Assembly: GCA_017546785.1 (NCBI GenBank)
Contig: JAFYRW010000010.1
Coordinates: 1-61,265 of the forward strand
Reading direction: 5' to 3'
Length of the DNA: 61,265 bases
Source of the DNA: Bacteroidaceae bacterium
GTDB lineage: Bacteria; Bacteroidota; Bacteroidia; Bacteroidales; Bacteroidaceae
Below the pieces are notes generated by a model. The model worked only from the letters and a program-made list of their open reading frames with translations, did no database searches and was not told the DNA's origin. Shown in pieces: positions 1 to 8,355 of this stretch (position 1 is the stretch's first letter; every line of letters starts with the position of its first letter). A program made the translations under genes and the position numbers.

Positions 1-40
1 GACAAATGCCCCGTGCTTTACACACGGGGCATTTGTCTGT
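1..40 (+). terminator. Hairpin terminator of a gene upstream of the window
   Basis: A perfect 15-bp stem (1-15 paired with 23-37) closes a 7-nt loop and is followed by TGTTTTGTG. It is GC-rich in the centre and has A/T-rich ends. The next gene starts 265 bases later, so this most likely ends a transcript entering from the left. The symmetric structure could also work on the opposite strand. Confidence 0.8.
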
Positions 41-303
41 TTTGTGTGGGAGCAATGTATTTCCCTTACACATAAATATTGCATAGGCGAAAATGCAGTT
101 ATTCTTTGAAAAAATCATCATCAGAAAGTCTTTCGGAGGATGATTTAATGTTTATTCGTACAAGCTGTTATTATTTTACGAATATCTTTTTGCCCTAAAT
201 TCCTATTCTATTGACCACTCTTTGGGGGATAATCGTTGTTTTTATGTTTAAATTATACTAAATGTGTGTTTTTTTCGTTTAATATTCTGTAAAAGGGTTC
301 AAT
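41..303 (+). other. Non-coding leader region upstream of the sensor kinase gene
   Basis: No convincing ORF is visible. It contains an inverted repeat AAATCATC/GATGATTT (113-120 with 140-147) and a weaker ATTCGT/ACGAAT pair further on. A TATCTTTT box at 183-190 resembles the Bacteroidota -7 promoter element, but no clear -33 TTTG accompanies it. If transcription starts near 195, the kinase has a leader of about 100 nt. Confidence 0.4.
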
Positions 304-1452
304 ATGAAGTGGTTCAATAATTTTCATAATGTAAAATATCTTTTGATTGTCTTTGCAGCGCTGATAGCTACCGGTGGGCTGTACATTTCAAATAGTTTGG
401 TGTCGGACCTCAAAGAGGAGGAGATGACTAAAATGTGCGTGTGGGCCGAGGCTATGCGCTCGCTGAACAATGCAGACGAGACTACCGACCTTAATCTTGT
501 GCTTGCTGTACTTAATGGCAATAACACTATTCCGGTGGTGGTGCTCGACTCTAAAGGGGCAATAAACACCTTCCGCAATATTGATATTCCCGAAAAGAAC
601 GATTCGCTGGCTGTGCTTATGCAGTTGGTGTCGCAGATGCGTAACAATGAACGTATTATTCCTATTGATATGGGCGATGGTGAATTCTACGAGGTATGTT
701 ACAACGATTCGCTGCTGCTGACACAATTGGCGCGCTATCCTTATATTCAGCTGTTTGTGGTGCTGTTGTTCTTCCTTATTTGCATTGTGGCTATTGTAAG
801 CTCTAAACGTGCCGAGCAGAACAGAGTGTGGGTGGGATTGTCTAAAGAGACTGCGCATCAGCTGGGAACGCCTATATCTTCGCTTATGGCGTGGAATGAG
901 GTGCTTAAGGAGAAATATCCGTCGGACGAGCTTTTGCCTGAATTGGAGAAGGATATACAGCGTCTGCAGGTGGTTGCCGAGCGTTTCTCTAAGATCGGTT
1001 CTATGAGCGAGCCTGTTGCCGATGACCTTCTGGATGTTACCGACAGGGTGGTGGAATATATTCGTCGCCGTTCGTCGAACAAGGTGCAGTTTGTGTGCAA
1101 CTATCCTAAGCGTCCTCTGCTGGTTCGTATGAATACTCCGCTCATTGAGTGGGTAATTGAAAATCTTTGCAAGAATGCTATAGATGCGATGGATGGTGTA
1201 GGTACCATAACATTCAATGTGGCGTGCGACAAGAACAAGGCTTATATTGAGATTAGCGACACAGGCAAGGGTATTGCAAAGTCGCGATATAAGTCGATTT
1301 TTGAACCCGGATACACTACAAAGAAGCGCGGATGGGGATTAGGACTCTCTTTGGCTAAGCGAATTGTTGAACAATATCACAAAGGACGTATCTTTGTAAA
1401 GCATTCCGAGATAGGAAAAGGTACAACTTTTCGTTTAGAATTAAAAAAATGA
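304..1452 (+). CDS. Membrane-bound sensor histidine kinase (orphan)
   Basis: Two-component sensor kinase of 382 residues, expected in the inner membrane. TM1 is at about residues 12-30 and TM2 at about 148-166. They flank a small extracytoplasmic domain of roughly 115 residues that I do not recognise. There is no HAMP domain. The H-box ETAHQLGTP places the phospho-acceptor at His185. The N-box ENLCKNAIDAMDG is at 286-298, the G1 box DTGKGI at 319-324 and the G2 box GWGLGLSLAKR at 343-353, so all kinase motifs are intact. No response regulator gene lies next to it: the following gene encodes a DUF177 protein under its own promoter. The signal and partner are unknown. The ATG at 304 is supported by the hydrophobic segment that follows directly. 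Confidence 0.9.
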   Translation: MKWFNNFHNVKYLLIVFAALIATGGLYISNSLVSDLKEEEMTKMCVWAEAMRSLNNADETTDLNLVLAVLNGNNTIPVVVLDSKGAINTFRNIDIPEKNDSLAVLMQLVSQMRNNERIIPIDMGDGEFYEVCYNDSLLLTQLARYPYIQLFVVLLFFLICIVAIVSSKRAEQNRVWVGLSKETAHQLGTPISSLMAWNEVLKEKYPSDELLPELEKDIQRLQVVAERFSKIGSMSEPVADDLLDVTDRVVEYIRRRSSNKVQFVCNYPKRPLLVRMNTPLIEWVIENLCKNAIDAMDGVGTITFNVACDKNKAYIEISDTGKGIAKSRYKSIFEPGYTTKKRGWGLGLSLAKRIVEQYHKGRIFVKHSEIGKGTTFRLELKK

Positions 1453-1494
1453 ATATTTTACCCTTTTTAGGGTGGTAGTAACGAATTTTATTCG

Positions 1495-1502
1495 TATCTT
1501 TG
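1495..1502 (+). promoter_or_regulatory. Bacteroidota-type promoter for DUF177-rpmF
   Basis: TATCTTTG matches the TAnnTTTG -7 element. It lies 70 bases before the DUF177 start, just after the kinase gene ends, and separates the two units. No good TTTG is seen at the -33 distance. Confidence 0.6.
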
Positions 1503-1572
1503 TGCCCAAACTCCAAAATTGGACTTTTATACTGCTTTTTTACAGCTAATATTGTTAATGTGAGATAAAGAG

Positions 1573-2124
1573 ATGGGAAGATTTGATAATTACAATGTTG
1601 AGTTGAAGGGACTAAAAGCAGATACCTTGAGTATGGACTTTGATCTTGACAATAATTTCTTTGGAAATATTGACGGAGAAGAGTTCCAAAAAGGTACGGT
1701 CAAGGCACAAGTAACAGTAAAAAAGAATCACGATTTATTCGATTTTACCTTTGTCTTGAACGGAACGGTGGTTGTTCCTTGCGATAGATGCCTCGATGAT
1801 CTTGAAATAGATGTTGAGACAGAGAACTGTTTGAGGGTAAAAATGGGAGATACTTATGCTGATGAGGGTGACATTGTCGTTGTTCCCGAACAGGAGGGCA
1901 GCATAAATATCGCTTGGTATCTTTACGAGTTTATAGCTCTTGCCCTTCCTATGAAGCGTGTACACCTTCCGGGAAAGTGCAACAGAGAGATGACCGGCAG
2001 ACTCAAGAAACACAGCTGTTCTAACAATGGTGACGATGACAATTACGACAGCGACACTGTTGAACGCGAGATTGACCCTCGCTGGGAGAGTTTAAAGAAT
2101 ATACAAATTGAAGAAGATATTTAA
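1573..2124 (+). CDS. DUF177 (YceD-like) protein
   Basis: This 183-residue protein belongs to the DUF177/YceD family, which is generally encoded directly before rpmF. YceD proteins are linked to large-ribosomal-subunit rRNA metabolism, but the exact biochemical role is not settled. Visible signature: a Cys-x2-Cys pair in PCDRC (Cys70, Cys73), then LALPMKRVHLPGKC near 123-136 with a conserved His and Cys. It ends with an acidic, Asp/Asn-rich stretch and the usual DPRWESLK motif. Only 12 bases separate it from rpmF, so the two are co-transcribed. The function is inferred from family and neighbourhood; the family call itself is secure. Confidence 0.88.
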   Translation: MGRFDNYNVELKGLKADTLSMDFDLDNNFFGNIDGEEFQKGTVKAQVTVKKNHDLFDFTFVLNGTVVVPCDRCLDDLEIDVETENCLRVKMGDTYADEGDIVVVPEQEGSINIAWYLYEFIALALPMKRVHLPGKCNREMTGRLKKHSCSNNGDDDNYDSDTVEREIDPRWESLKNIQIEEDI

Positions 2125-2136
2125 AACGTAATTAAA

Positions 2137-2319
2137 ATGGCACATCCTAAAAGAAGACAATCAAAGACTAGAACTGCCAAGAGAAGAACTCACGATAAGG
2201 CAGTTGCCCCCACATTAGCTATTTGCCCTAACTGCGGCGAGTGGCACGTTTATCACACCGTATGCGGTGCGTGTGGTTATTACAGAGGCAAGCTTGCTAT
2301 CGAGAAGGCAGCAGTCTAA
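2137..2319 (+). CDS. rpmF: 50S ribosomal protein L32 (bL32)
   Basis: Sixty residues, the usual length for bL32, a small protein of the large ribosomal subunit. The N-terminus is very basic (MAHPKRRQSK), and two Cys-x2-Cys pairs (Cys30/33 and Cys43/46) form a zinc ribbon, so this is the zinc-binding form rather than a Cys-free paralogue. It follows the DUF177 gene closely, as in most bacteria. In many Bacteroidales fabH would be the next gene; here two terminator-like hairpins and then era follow. Confidence 0.97.
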   Translation: MAHPKRRQSKTRTAKRRTHDKAVAPTLAICPNCGEWHVYHTVCGACGYYRGKLAIEKAAV

Positions 2320-2328
2320 ATTATTTAG

Positions 2329-2361
2329 TCGGCAATGTCGTAAGGCATTGTCCGATTATTT
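2329..2361 (+). terminator. Terminator-like hairpin 1 after rpmF
   Basis: TCGGCAATG pairs with CATTG-T-CCGA with one bulged base and an 8-nt loop, followed by TTATTTT. It is weaker than the next hairpin, which lies about 15 bases downstream. Confidence 0.5.
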
Positions 2362-2377
2362 TAGTACTTAGTATTAA

Positions 2378-2412
2378 AGCGCACCTTTCCTATGGTTGTG
2401 GTGCGTTTTTTT
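2378..2412 (+). terminator. Terminator hairpin 2 after rpmF
   Basis: GCGCACC pairs with GGTGCGT across a 14-nt loop and runs into seven Ts. It should end the DUF177-rpmF transcript before era. Confidence 0.75.
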
Positions 2413-2447
2413 ATTAAATAATACCGTAGGTAAGTAAAAGATTTTAT

Positions 2448-3332
2448 ATGCATAAGGCTGGTTTTGTAAATATAGTCGGTAATCCCAATGTGGGTAAATC
2501 AACCTTGATGAACCTGCTTGTAGGCGAGAGAATATCTATCGCTACATTCAAGGCTCAGACTACACGCCATCGTATAATGGGTATCCTGAATACTGACGAG
2601 GCGCAAATTGTGTTTTCCGATACTCCCGGAGTATTGAAGCCTAACTACAAGCTTCAGGAGGCTATGCTGCGCTTTTCGCGTTCGGCGTTGCGTGATGCCG
2701 ATGTGCTTCTCTATGTAACCGATATGGTGGAGAGTCCCGAGAAGAACAGCGAATTTATAGAGGAGGTACGTAAATTGGACGTTCCTATCCTTGTGCTTAT
2801 AAATAAAATTGACCTCGGAAACGAGAAGGAACTTGTAAAAAAGGTTGATCAGTGGCACGAACTGCTGCCCGAGGCTGAGATTCTGCCAATATCGGCGTTG
2901 GCAAAGTTCAATGTTGATGTTGTGATGAAACGAATAATGGAGTTGCTCCCAGAGTCGCCTCCTTACTTCGACAAGGACCAGCTTACCGACAAGCCTGCCC
3001 GTTTCTTTGTAACAGAGATTATACGCGAGAAGATTCTTCTGCACTACGACAAGGAGATTCCTTATGTGTGCGAGGCTGCTGTTGAGCACTTTAAAGAGAA
3101 GGACGGAAGCATATATATAAAAGCCCTCATTTTTGTAGAGCGCGACTCGCAAAAGGGTATTATTATTGGTCACGAGGGCGTTGCGCTCAAGCGTGTGGCA
3201 ACAGAGGCACGTAGAGCATTGGAAAAATTCTTCGACAAGAGAATTTTCCTCGAGATTTATGTAAAGGTCGATAAGGATTGGCGCAACTCCGACAAACAGT
3301 TGCGTCGCTTCGGTTACGACCAGAAAGATTAA
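2448..3332 (+). CDS. era: GTPase Era
   Basis: Era is an essential GTPase that binds the 3' end of 16S rRNA during 30S subunit maturation. The protein has 294 residues, close to the family norm of about 300. The G1 motif GNPNVGKST is near residue 11, DTPG (G3) near 62 and NKID (G4) near 124. The C-terminal KH RNA-binding domain is recognisable from GHEGVALKRVATEARR onward. It lies 24 bases before der, and the two GTPase genes are probably one transcription unit. I see no canonical TAnnTTTG promoter in the short gap before it, so the promoter is unresolved. Confidence 0.97.
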   Translation: MHKAGFVNIVGNPNVGKSTLMNLLVGERISIATFKAQTTRHRIMGILNTDEAQIVFSDTPGVLKPNYKLQEAMLRFSRSALRDADVLLYVTDMVESPEKNSEFIEEVRKLDVPILVLINKIDLGNEKELVKKVDQWHELLPEAEILPISALAKFNVDVVMKRIMELLPESPPYFDKDQLTDKPARFFVTEIIREKILLHYDKEIPYVCEAAVEHFKEKDGSIYIKALIFVERDSQKGIIIGHEGVALKRVATEARRALEKFFDKRIFLEIYVKVDKDWRNSDKQLRRFGYDQKD

Positions 3333-3356
3333 CAAATTATCTTACACTAAGAGACA

Positions 3357-4670
3357 ATGGGAAATTTAGTAGCGATAGTGGGACGCCCTAATGTGGGGAA
3401 ATCGACCCTTTTCAACCGTTTGACAGAGACACGCCAAGCGATTATATCGGACGAGGCAGGTACGACACGCGACCGTCAGTATGGCCGTTGTCTTTGGTGC
3501 GGAAAAGAGTTCTCTATAGTAGACACCGGCGGTTGGGTGGTGAACTCTGATGATGTGTTCGAAGAGGCTATACGTGAGCAGGTTACATTGGCAATGGACG
3601 AGGCTGACGTTATTCTGTTTGTTGTTGATGCAATGAACGGTCTTACCGATCTTGACGATGAGATGGCTGCAATGTTGCGCCCCTCAAAGAAACCTGTGAT
3701 TGTTGTTGCCAATAAGGTCGATACATACGAAATGCAGTATGGTGCAGCCGAGTTCTACTCTATGGGTCTTGGTGATTTGTACTGTATATCGGCTGCCAAC
3801 GGTAGCGGTACAGGCGATCTTTTGGACGTTATTGTCTCTAAATTCACTAAAGAGGCCGAGGAGACTCCCGAGGATGATATTCCCCGCTTTGCTGTGGTGG
3901 GACGTCCTAATGCCGGTAAAAGTTCTATTATCAATGTGTTCTTGGGTCAGGAGAGAAACATTGTTACAAATATTGCCGGTACTACCCGCGATTCAATATT
4001 GACTCGCTACGATAAGTTTGGATTCGACTTTTATTTGGTAGATACTGCCGGTATTCGTAAGAAGAACAAGGTCTCAGAGGATATTGAGTACTATTCGGTG
4101 CTGCGCTCTATTCGTGCTATTGAGAATTCCGACGTTTGTATTCTGATGATTGATGCTACACGAGGCATTGAGGCTCAGGATCTTAACATTTTCTCTATCA
4201 TACAGCGTAACCAGAAGGGTGTTGTGGTGGTAGTGAACAAATGGGACCTCGTTGAGGATAAGAGCGAGAAGGTGATGAAATTCTTTGAGAATGCCATTCG
4301 TGAGCGTGTGGCTCCGTTTGTGGATTTTCCCATCATCTTTACCTCGGCTATAACAAAGCAGCGTGTGTTCAAGGTTCTTGAGACTGCAAAAGAGGTTTAT
4401 CTTAACTCAAAGACCAAGGTATCTACTGCTAAATTCAACGAGGAGATGCTTCCTCTTATCGAGGCTTATCCTCCTCCATCGATTAAGGGTAAATATATCA
4501 AGATTAAATACTGTATGCAGTTGCCCGAAAAACGTGTGCCTACGTTCTTGTTCTTTGCGAACCTGCCGCAGTATGTCAAGGAGCCTTACCGTCGCTTCCT
4601 CGAGAATAAGATTCGTGAGCGTTGGAATTTCTCGGGTGTTCCTATGAATATATTTATTCGTCAGAAGTAA
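3357..4670 (+). CDS. der: GTPase Der (EngA)
   Basis: Der has two tandem G domains and acts in assembly of the 50S subunit. This 437-residue protein has the normal length. The first P-loop is [14 protein letters not shown] near residue 8 and the second [14 protein letters not shown] near 182. Both have DTxG (DTGGW, DTAGI) and NKxD (NKVD, NKWD) motifs. A C-terminal KH-like domain follows (from about 350). It shares a likely transcript with era, and a strong hairpin follows its stop codon. Confidence 0.98.
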   Translation: MGNLVAIVGRPNVGKSTLFNRLTETRQAIISDEAGTTRDRQYGRCLWCGKEFSIVDTGGWVVNSDDVFEEAIREQVTLAMDEADVILFVVDAMNGLTDLDDEMAAMLRPSKKPVIVVANKVDTYEMQYGAAEFYSMGLGDLYCISAANGSGTGDLLDVIVSKFTKEAEETPEDDIPRFAVVGRPNAGKSSIINVFLGQERNIVTNIAGTTRDSILTRYDKFGFDFYLVDTAGIRKKNKVSEDIEYYSVLRSIRAIENSDVCILMIDATRGIEAQDLNIFSIIQRNQKGVVVVVNKWDLVEDKSEKVMKFFENAIRERVAPFVDFPIIFTSAITKQRVFKVLETAKEVYLNSKTKVSTAKFNEEMLPLIEAYPPPSIKGKYIKIKYCMQLPEKRVPTFLFFANLPQYVKEPYRRFLENKIRERWNFSGVPMNIFIRQK

Positions 4671-4707
4671 AAAAAACTTGGCCGTGAGTGGGCGTGTACT
4701 ACAATGA

Positions 4708-4744
4708 AAAATGTCTGTGTCGATTATCTTGACATAGACATTTT
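4708..4744. terminator. Bidirectional terminator between der and the GT2 gene
   Basis: A 14-bp stem (4708-4721 with 4731-4744, one G-U pair) with A-rich and T-rich flanks. It lies between convergent genes. The loop contains the stop codon of the minus-strand glycosyltransferase gene (4724-4726), so the hairpin overlaps the 3' end of that gene. Confidence 0.75.
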
Positions 4745-5659
4745 AATTTTTACAAAAATCTGGGATAGTATGCTTATCTGGTATCTGTTGCTTAGACGTG
4801 CTTTCCGTATTGCATCGGGCAACCAGGGGTACTCCTTTGTAAAATCGTACTTGTGGAGTATGGAATGCCATCCTGCACGCAGCACAATGCCGTCGGCAAC
4901 CTTTCTTATGGGGCTGTTATTAATATCGTCCATATAGTTCTTGTATAAATGGAGCATATTGCGTGACGAGGCAATATGTCGTGTGGCGATGCTCTGTGAA
5001 CATATTGAGTTTTTGTTGTCCTTGCGATAGTGGTATAATACCATAGGCAGGCGTGCAATGCTCTGTGCGTGATATATTATCTGTGTCATAAGATAAATAT
5101 CCTCGTGCATTCCCAATAGCGGTATATAGATTTTGTTGTCGCTGTATAGGCTGCGGCGGAAACATTTTGTTACGGTGTAACCGTAGGAGCGGTAGTTGAA
5201 GATGTTCTCTATCCAACGCTCTTTTGTCTCGGCGGTGTAGAATCTCTCGCGCTTTATGCTCTGACGGTGTCCGTACTCTTTGATAAGGTCGAAATAGACA
5301 ATATCGGCATTTGTGCTATCTATTTTCTCGAGTATCTTCTCTACGGCGTTAAGCTCCAACCAATCGTCGGGGTCGGCAAAGAGTATGTATTCTCCTTGGG
5401 CAAGCTCTAATCCGCTTTTGCGTGCGGCGGGCAGTCCCTGATTCTCTTGATTGAATATTATTATGTTTTTTCTAAGATGAGGGTAGTGCTTCTCTATTAC
5501 TTTGTCGAGCACCTCCATTGAGACATCTTTTGTGCCATCGTTCACAAACACATATTCAATGTTGTTGAAAGTCTGTGAAAATATGCTGTGTGCAAACTGC
5601 TCAATATACTCCTCGGCTCCGAATATTGCTACAACTAATGATAGGCGGAACTTATTCAT
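4724..5659 (-). CDS. Family 2 glycosyltransferase
   Basis: This 311-residue GT-A fold glycosyltransferase transfers a sugar from a nucleotide-sugar donor to a surface glycan; donor and acceptor cannot be read from the sequence. The GT2 N-terminus is clear: LSLVVAIFGAEEYIEQ, then VNDGTKD, NQENQGLPAARKSGLELA, and the metal-binding FADPDDWLE near residue 95. There is no membrane segment. Its start overlaps the stop of the Stealth-type gene by 4 nt (ATGA), indicating translational coupling. It is the last gene of the 9104-to-4724 envelope operon. Because the operon also encodes a Stealth-family protein and a lipid A-type acyltransferase, a role in lipopolysaccharide or capsule decoration is likely, but this is inferred from context. 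Confidence 0.93.
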   Translation of the reverse strand: MNKFRLSLVVAIFGAEEYIEQFAHSIFSQTFNNIEYVFVNDGTKDVSMEVLDKVIEKHYPHLRKNIIIFNQENQGLPAARKSGLELAQGEYILFADPDDWLELNAVEKILEKIDSTNADIVYFDLIKEYGHRQSIKRERFYTAETKERWIENIFNYRSYGYTVTKCFRRSLYSDNKIYIPLLGMHEDIYLMTQIIYHAQSIARLPMVLYHYRKDNKNSICSQSIATRHIASSRNMLHLYKNYMDDINNSPIRKVADGIVLRAGWHSILHKYDFTKEYPWLPDAIRKARLSNRYQISILSQIFVKIKMSMSR

Positions 5660-6537
5660 TGCTTTTCGTATTTTGAGGTTTCGGGGAATTTGCTGTCGAA
5701 TGTTTCCAACAGCACCTTATGTAACTCTTTGTAGCGTGCCTCGCTCATCTGTACATCATTGATACATGTCAGTTGATGGGTGGGGTATTCGATAAATTCC
5801 CTTAGTTTTTGTGCAGAAACGATGCCTATGGAGAAGTGCTTCTTGGAGAGGCGTTCGTTAATGAGTTTTCCTTTCAGGTACATGTAATCAAGATATAGAT
5901 ACTGATTGAGGTTGTTTCCTGTACGAGTGGTAGACATTGATGAGAGAATTTCCTCCTTACCAAGATTGTAAGCCTCTGTTACTTCACTCTTGAGCATTGG
6001 AGTGCAAACGTGCTGAGGGCGAAGGAATGTGAATGAGGGACTCATGTGCAATAAGGTGTGGGCAAGGTCGCTGGAATTGCGGCATATCTTGCGAAACATA
6101 CCTATTGAGAAGAGGTGTCTGCTCATGCCCAATACACCTCTGCCTTGGCGGAAGAAATCAGTTGGCTTGCAAGGTTTAAGTGGGAATATGTCATCATTGA
6201 AATAGAGGTATTCCTCATCAAGGTCTTTAATATTGTGAAGGTGCATCTCAATGGGGTTGCAATTGAAAGTGGGCAACAAGTGCTGGGGGATGATATCCTG
6301 GTGCAATACCACGTTCACTTCATTGCGATTCAACCACTCAGGTACCTGACTTTCACCCGATACAACAAGGTGTACTTTGCGTATGAAGGGCATATTCTTC
6401 TCTATGCCACGAAAGAGGTACTTCAGTGTGCCCCAGTCGCGGAAACGCTTTTCGAGTATAGGCGTGTTTGTGTGCTTCTCGTAGCTTTTCTGCCATTCGG
6501 GGTCGAGACCATTGACGTATGTTATTACAATATCCAT
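5656..6537 (-). CDS. Stealth family sugar-phosphate transferase
   Basis: Stealth proteins move hexose-1-phosphate units from nucleotide sugars onto glycans, as in bacterial capsules built with phosphodiester links. This 293-residue protein opens with the conserved region 1 signature (DIVITYVNGLDPEW). It continues with region 2: RFRDWGTLKYLFRGIEKNMP, then VHLVVSGESQVPEWLN, and EMHLHNIKDLDEEYLYFNDD with the diagnostic NDD near residue 117. Regions 3 and 4 are less clear. It is coupled to the GT2 gene by a 4-nt overlap and follows the acyltransferase gene by 12 bases. Substrate unknown. The family call is firm, while the specific reaction is inferred. Confidence 0.9.
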   Translation of the reverse strand: MDIVITYVNGLDPEWQKSYEKHTNTPILEKRFRDWGTLKYLFRGIEKNMPFIRKVHLVVSGESQVPEWLNRNEVNVVLHQDIIPQHLLPTFNCNPIEMHLHNIKDLDEEYLYFNDDIFPLKPCKPTDFFRQGRGVLGMSRHLFSIGMFRKICRNSSDLAHTLLHMSPSFTFLRPQHVCTPMLKSEVTEAYNLGKEEILSSMSTTRTGNNLNQYLYLDYMYLKGKLINERLSKKHFSIGIVSAQKLREFIEYPTHQLTCINDVQMSEARYKELHKVLLETFDSKFPETSKYEKQ

Positions 6538-6549
6538 TATATATTCTCT

Positions 6550-7518
6550 TTACTGTTGTTTCGTCTTTTGCAGTTTCTCCTTTGCTGTACCAAAGAGAGC
6601 CTCTTGCTTTTTGGGAGTATGCTTCCAACGGCGGTGTGACCACATCCACAATTCGGGTACCTCGAGAATCATCTTCTCGAGTATTGCTGCATAGCGGCGT
6701 GTTATTTCGTTGGGTGCAACCTCTTCGTATCCGTCGTAAAGCTCTATCCACTCGGCCTCGTAGCGTCCGGCGGCCAAGCGTTTCATATAGGCAAAATAGA
6801 TGGGAAGGTGGAACTTAAGTGCCAGCTTTTCGCTGCCGTCGATGAATGCAGTATCTTGATTGAGGAATTTAATCCACTCAGTGTCGGGGCGCAGTGCGGG
6901 GCTTTGGTCCGATATCAATCCGAGCATAATGCTCTTTTTCTTGCGATTCTGCAGATAATATAGTATGGCGTTGCGCATAGGAATCTGCGCAATATTGGGC
7001 GCAAAATTACGCAGACGACGGAAGAAACACTCGAACACAGGGCTCGAGAGGGGGTGATAGACGCTCAGGAAGGTCGTATCGGGAATGTACCACGCCCACG
7101 AAGGCAGATACTCCCAACAGCCGAAATGTGCGCCGCTGCCAATCCAGTCTCTGTCGGCAACTTTCTTAAGATGCTTCTCGTAGTTCTTCCACGTAAGAAT
7201 GTCGGCGTCGCGCTTGCAGCTCACTCCGGCGAGGCTTATGGTGTTTACCATTATCTCGGCCAGAAATATGTAATATTTGTTGGCGAGTGCGTGAATCTCC
7301 TTGTCGCTCTTCTCGGGGAACGAGGCGAAAAGGTTCTCAAGCACTACCTTGTTGCGGTAGCGTGTGATCAGCAGGATGGCATAGACTATAGGCTGCATCA
7401 CCTTAAAGCGGAACCATCGTGGAGAGTAATGCATTATTTTACTGATAGCCCATAGTAGCTCAAGGCCAATCTTCTGGTACCATCGTAATTTTATCTCTTT
7501 ATAGTAATTTTCGTTCAT
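6550..7518 (-). CDS. LpxL/HtrB-type lipid A acyltransferase
   Basis: This 322-residue protein is a lysophospholipid-type acyltransferase of the lipid A late acylation family, which adds secondary acyl chains to lipid A at the inner membrane. Visible features are an N-terminal hydrophobic region near residues 18-52, the HX4E catalytic motif (His131 and Glu136 in GAHFGCWE), and the C-terminal WMWSHRRWKH block typical of the family. Length agrees with LpxL proteins (about 300-320). It lies between the MlaF-like gene and the Stealth gene on one strand, so it is probably transcribed from the mlaE promoter. The acyl chain and position acylated are not predictable here. Confidence 0.92.
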   Translation of the reverse strand: MNENYYKEIKLRWYQKIGLELLWAISKIMHYSPRWFRFKVMQPIVYAILLITRYRNKVVLENLFASFPEKSDKEIHALANKYYIFLAEIMVNTISLAGVSCKRDADILTWKNYEKHLKKVADRDWIGSGAHFGCWEYLPSWAWYIPDTTFLSVYHPLSSPVFECFFRRLRNFAPNIAQIPMRNAILYYLQNRKKKSIMLGLISDQSPALRPDTEWIKFLNQDTAFIDGSEKLALKFHLPIYFAYMKRLAAGRYEAEWIELYDGYEEVAPNEITRRYAAILEKMILEVPELWMWSHRRWKHTPKKQEALFGTAKEKLQKTKQQ

Positions 7519-7541
7519 ATTGTTGTCCTTGAAATAGACCC

Positions 7542-7578
7542 GACGCTGCAGCTTTTTACAAAAGCTGCCTGCTGCGTC
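7542..7578 (-). other. Intercistronic hairpin between mlaF-like and lpxL-like genes
   Basis: GCAGCTTTT/AAAAGCTGC (7548-7556 with 7560-7568) is enclosed by an outer GACGC/GCGTC pair (7542-7546 with 7574-7578). It begins right after the stop codon of the mlaF-like gene and lacks a T-run on the minus strand. It is therefore more likely an mRNA-processing or stability structure than a full terminator. Confidence 0.5.
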
Positions 7579-8355
7579 TTATTGTACTCCTGTTCTTTTC
7601 ATACTCTCGCGTTCTTTTACCTTACGCAAAAGGTCCGATGAGAATAGAAAATCGTTAAGATACTTGCTGTCGGAATCCAGAATATTGTCCTTGTTGCCCT
7701 GCCATTCGAGTCTTCCGCCAGACAGGAATATAATGTGGTCGCCAATGCCCATTACCGAGTTCATATCGTGGGTGTTTACGATGGTTGTTATATGAAGCTC
7801 GTTTGTAATGTCGTGTATAAGCTCGTCGATGATGAGCGATGTCTGTGGGTCGAGGCCCGAGTTTGGCTCGTCGCAAAAGAGATATTTGGGCTTAAGGGCT
7901 ATTGCGCGTGCAATGGCCGCACGTTTCTGCATACCTCCTGATAGCTCCTCGGGGCTTTTGTGACGGGCGTTGAGCAGGTTCACGCGCTCGAGACAGCTTA
8001 ATGCGCGCTCCTCCTTCTCTTTGTATGTCATATCGGAGAACATTTCCAACGGGAACATCACATTCTCGAATACACTCATTGAGTCGAATAGGGCCGCATT
8101 CTGAAAAAGCATTCCCATTTCTCGGCGCAGGAGCAGTCTTTCCTTCTTGTTCAGGGCAAGAATGTTACGGCCGTCGTACAGCACTTTTCCTTTATCGGGG
8201 TTCAATAATCCCACAATACATTTCAGCAGCACTGTCTTTCCGGCACCGCTCTGTCCTATGATAAGATTGGTCTTACCATTCTCGAAGGTTGCGTTAATGT
8301 CGTTGAGCACAACCTGTTTACCGAAATTCTTTGATATTCCTTCGAGTTGTATCAT
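7579..8355 (-). CDS. MlaF-like ABC transporter ATPase
   Basis: ATP-binding subunit (258 residues) of an Mla-type ABC transporter that moves phospholipids between inner and outer membrane. Walker A is GQSGAGKT near residues 34-41, the signature LSGGMQKR near 139, and Walker B FCDEPNSGLDP near 160. The switch His is in VNTHDMNS. Both LSGGMQKR and DEPNSGLDP are typical of MlaF/Mkl proteins. Its start overlaps the stop of the MlaE-like permease gene by 4 nt (ATGA). No MCE-domain (MlaD) gene is present in the window; it must lie elsewhere if the transporter is complete. Confidence 0.94.
   Translation of the reverse strand: MIQLEGISKNFGKQVVLNDINATFENGKTNLIIGQSGAGKTVLLKCIVGLLNPDKGKVLYDGRNILALNKKERLLLRREMGMLFQNAALFDSMSVFENVMFPLEMFSDMTYKEKEERALSCLERVNLLNARHKSPEELSGGMQKRAAIARAIALKPKYLFCDEPNSGLDPQTSLIIDELIHDITNELHITTIVNTHDMNSVMGIGDHIIFLSGGRLEWQGNKDNILDSDSKYLNDFLFSSDLLRKVKERESMKRTGVQ

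Noticed and set aside
2499-3335. 278-codon minus-strand open frame over era
   Set aside because: Shadow of the era coding sequence; no family resemblance.
4704-4937. 77-codon plus-strand open frame after der
   Set aside because: It starts inside the terminator hairpin and is antisense to the GT2 gene.
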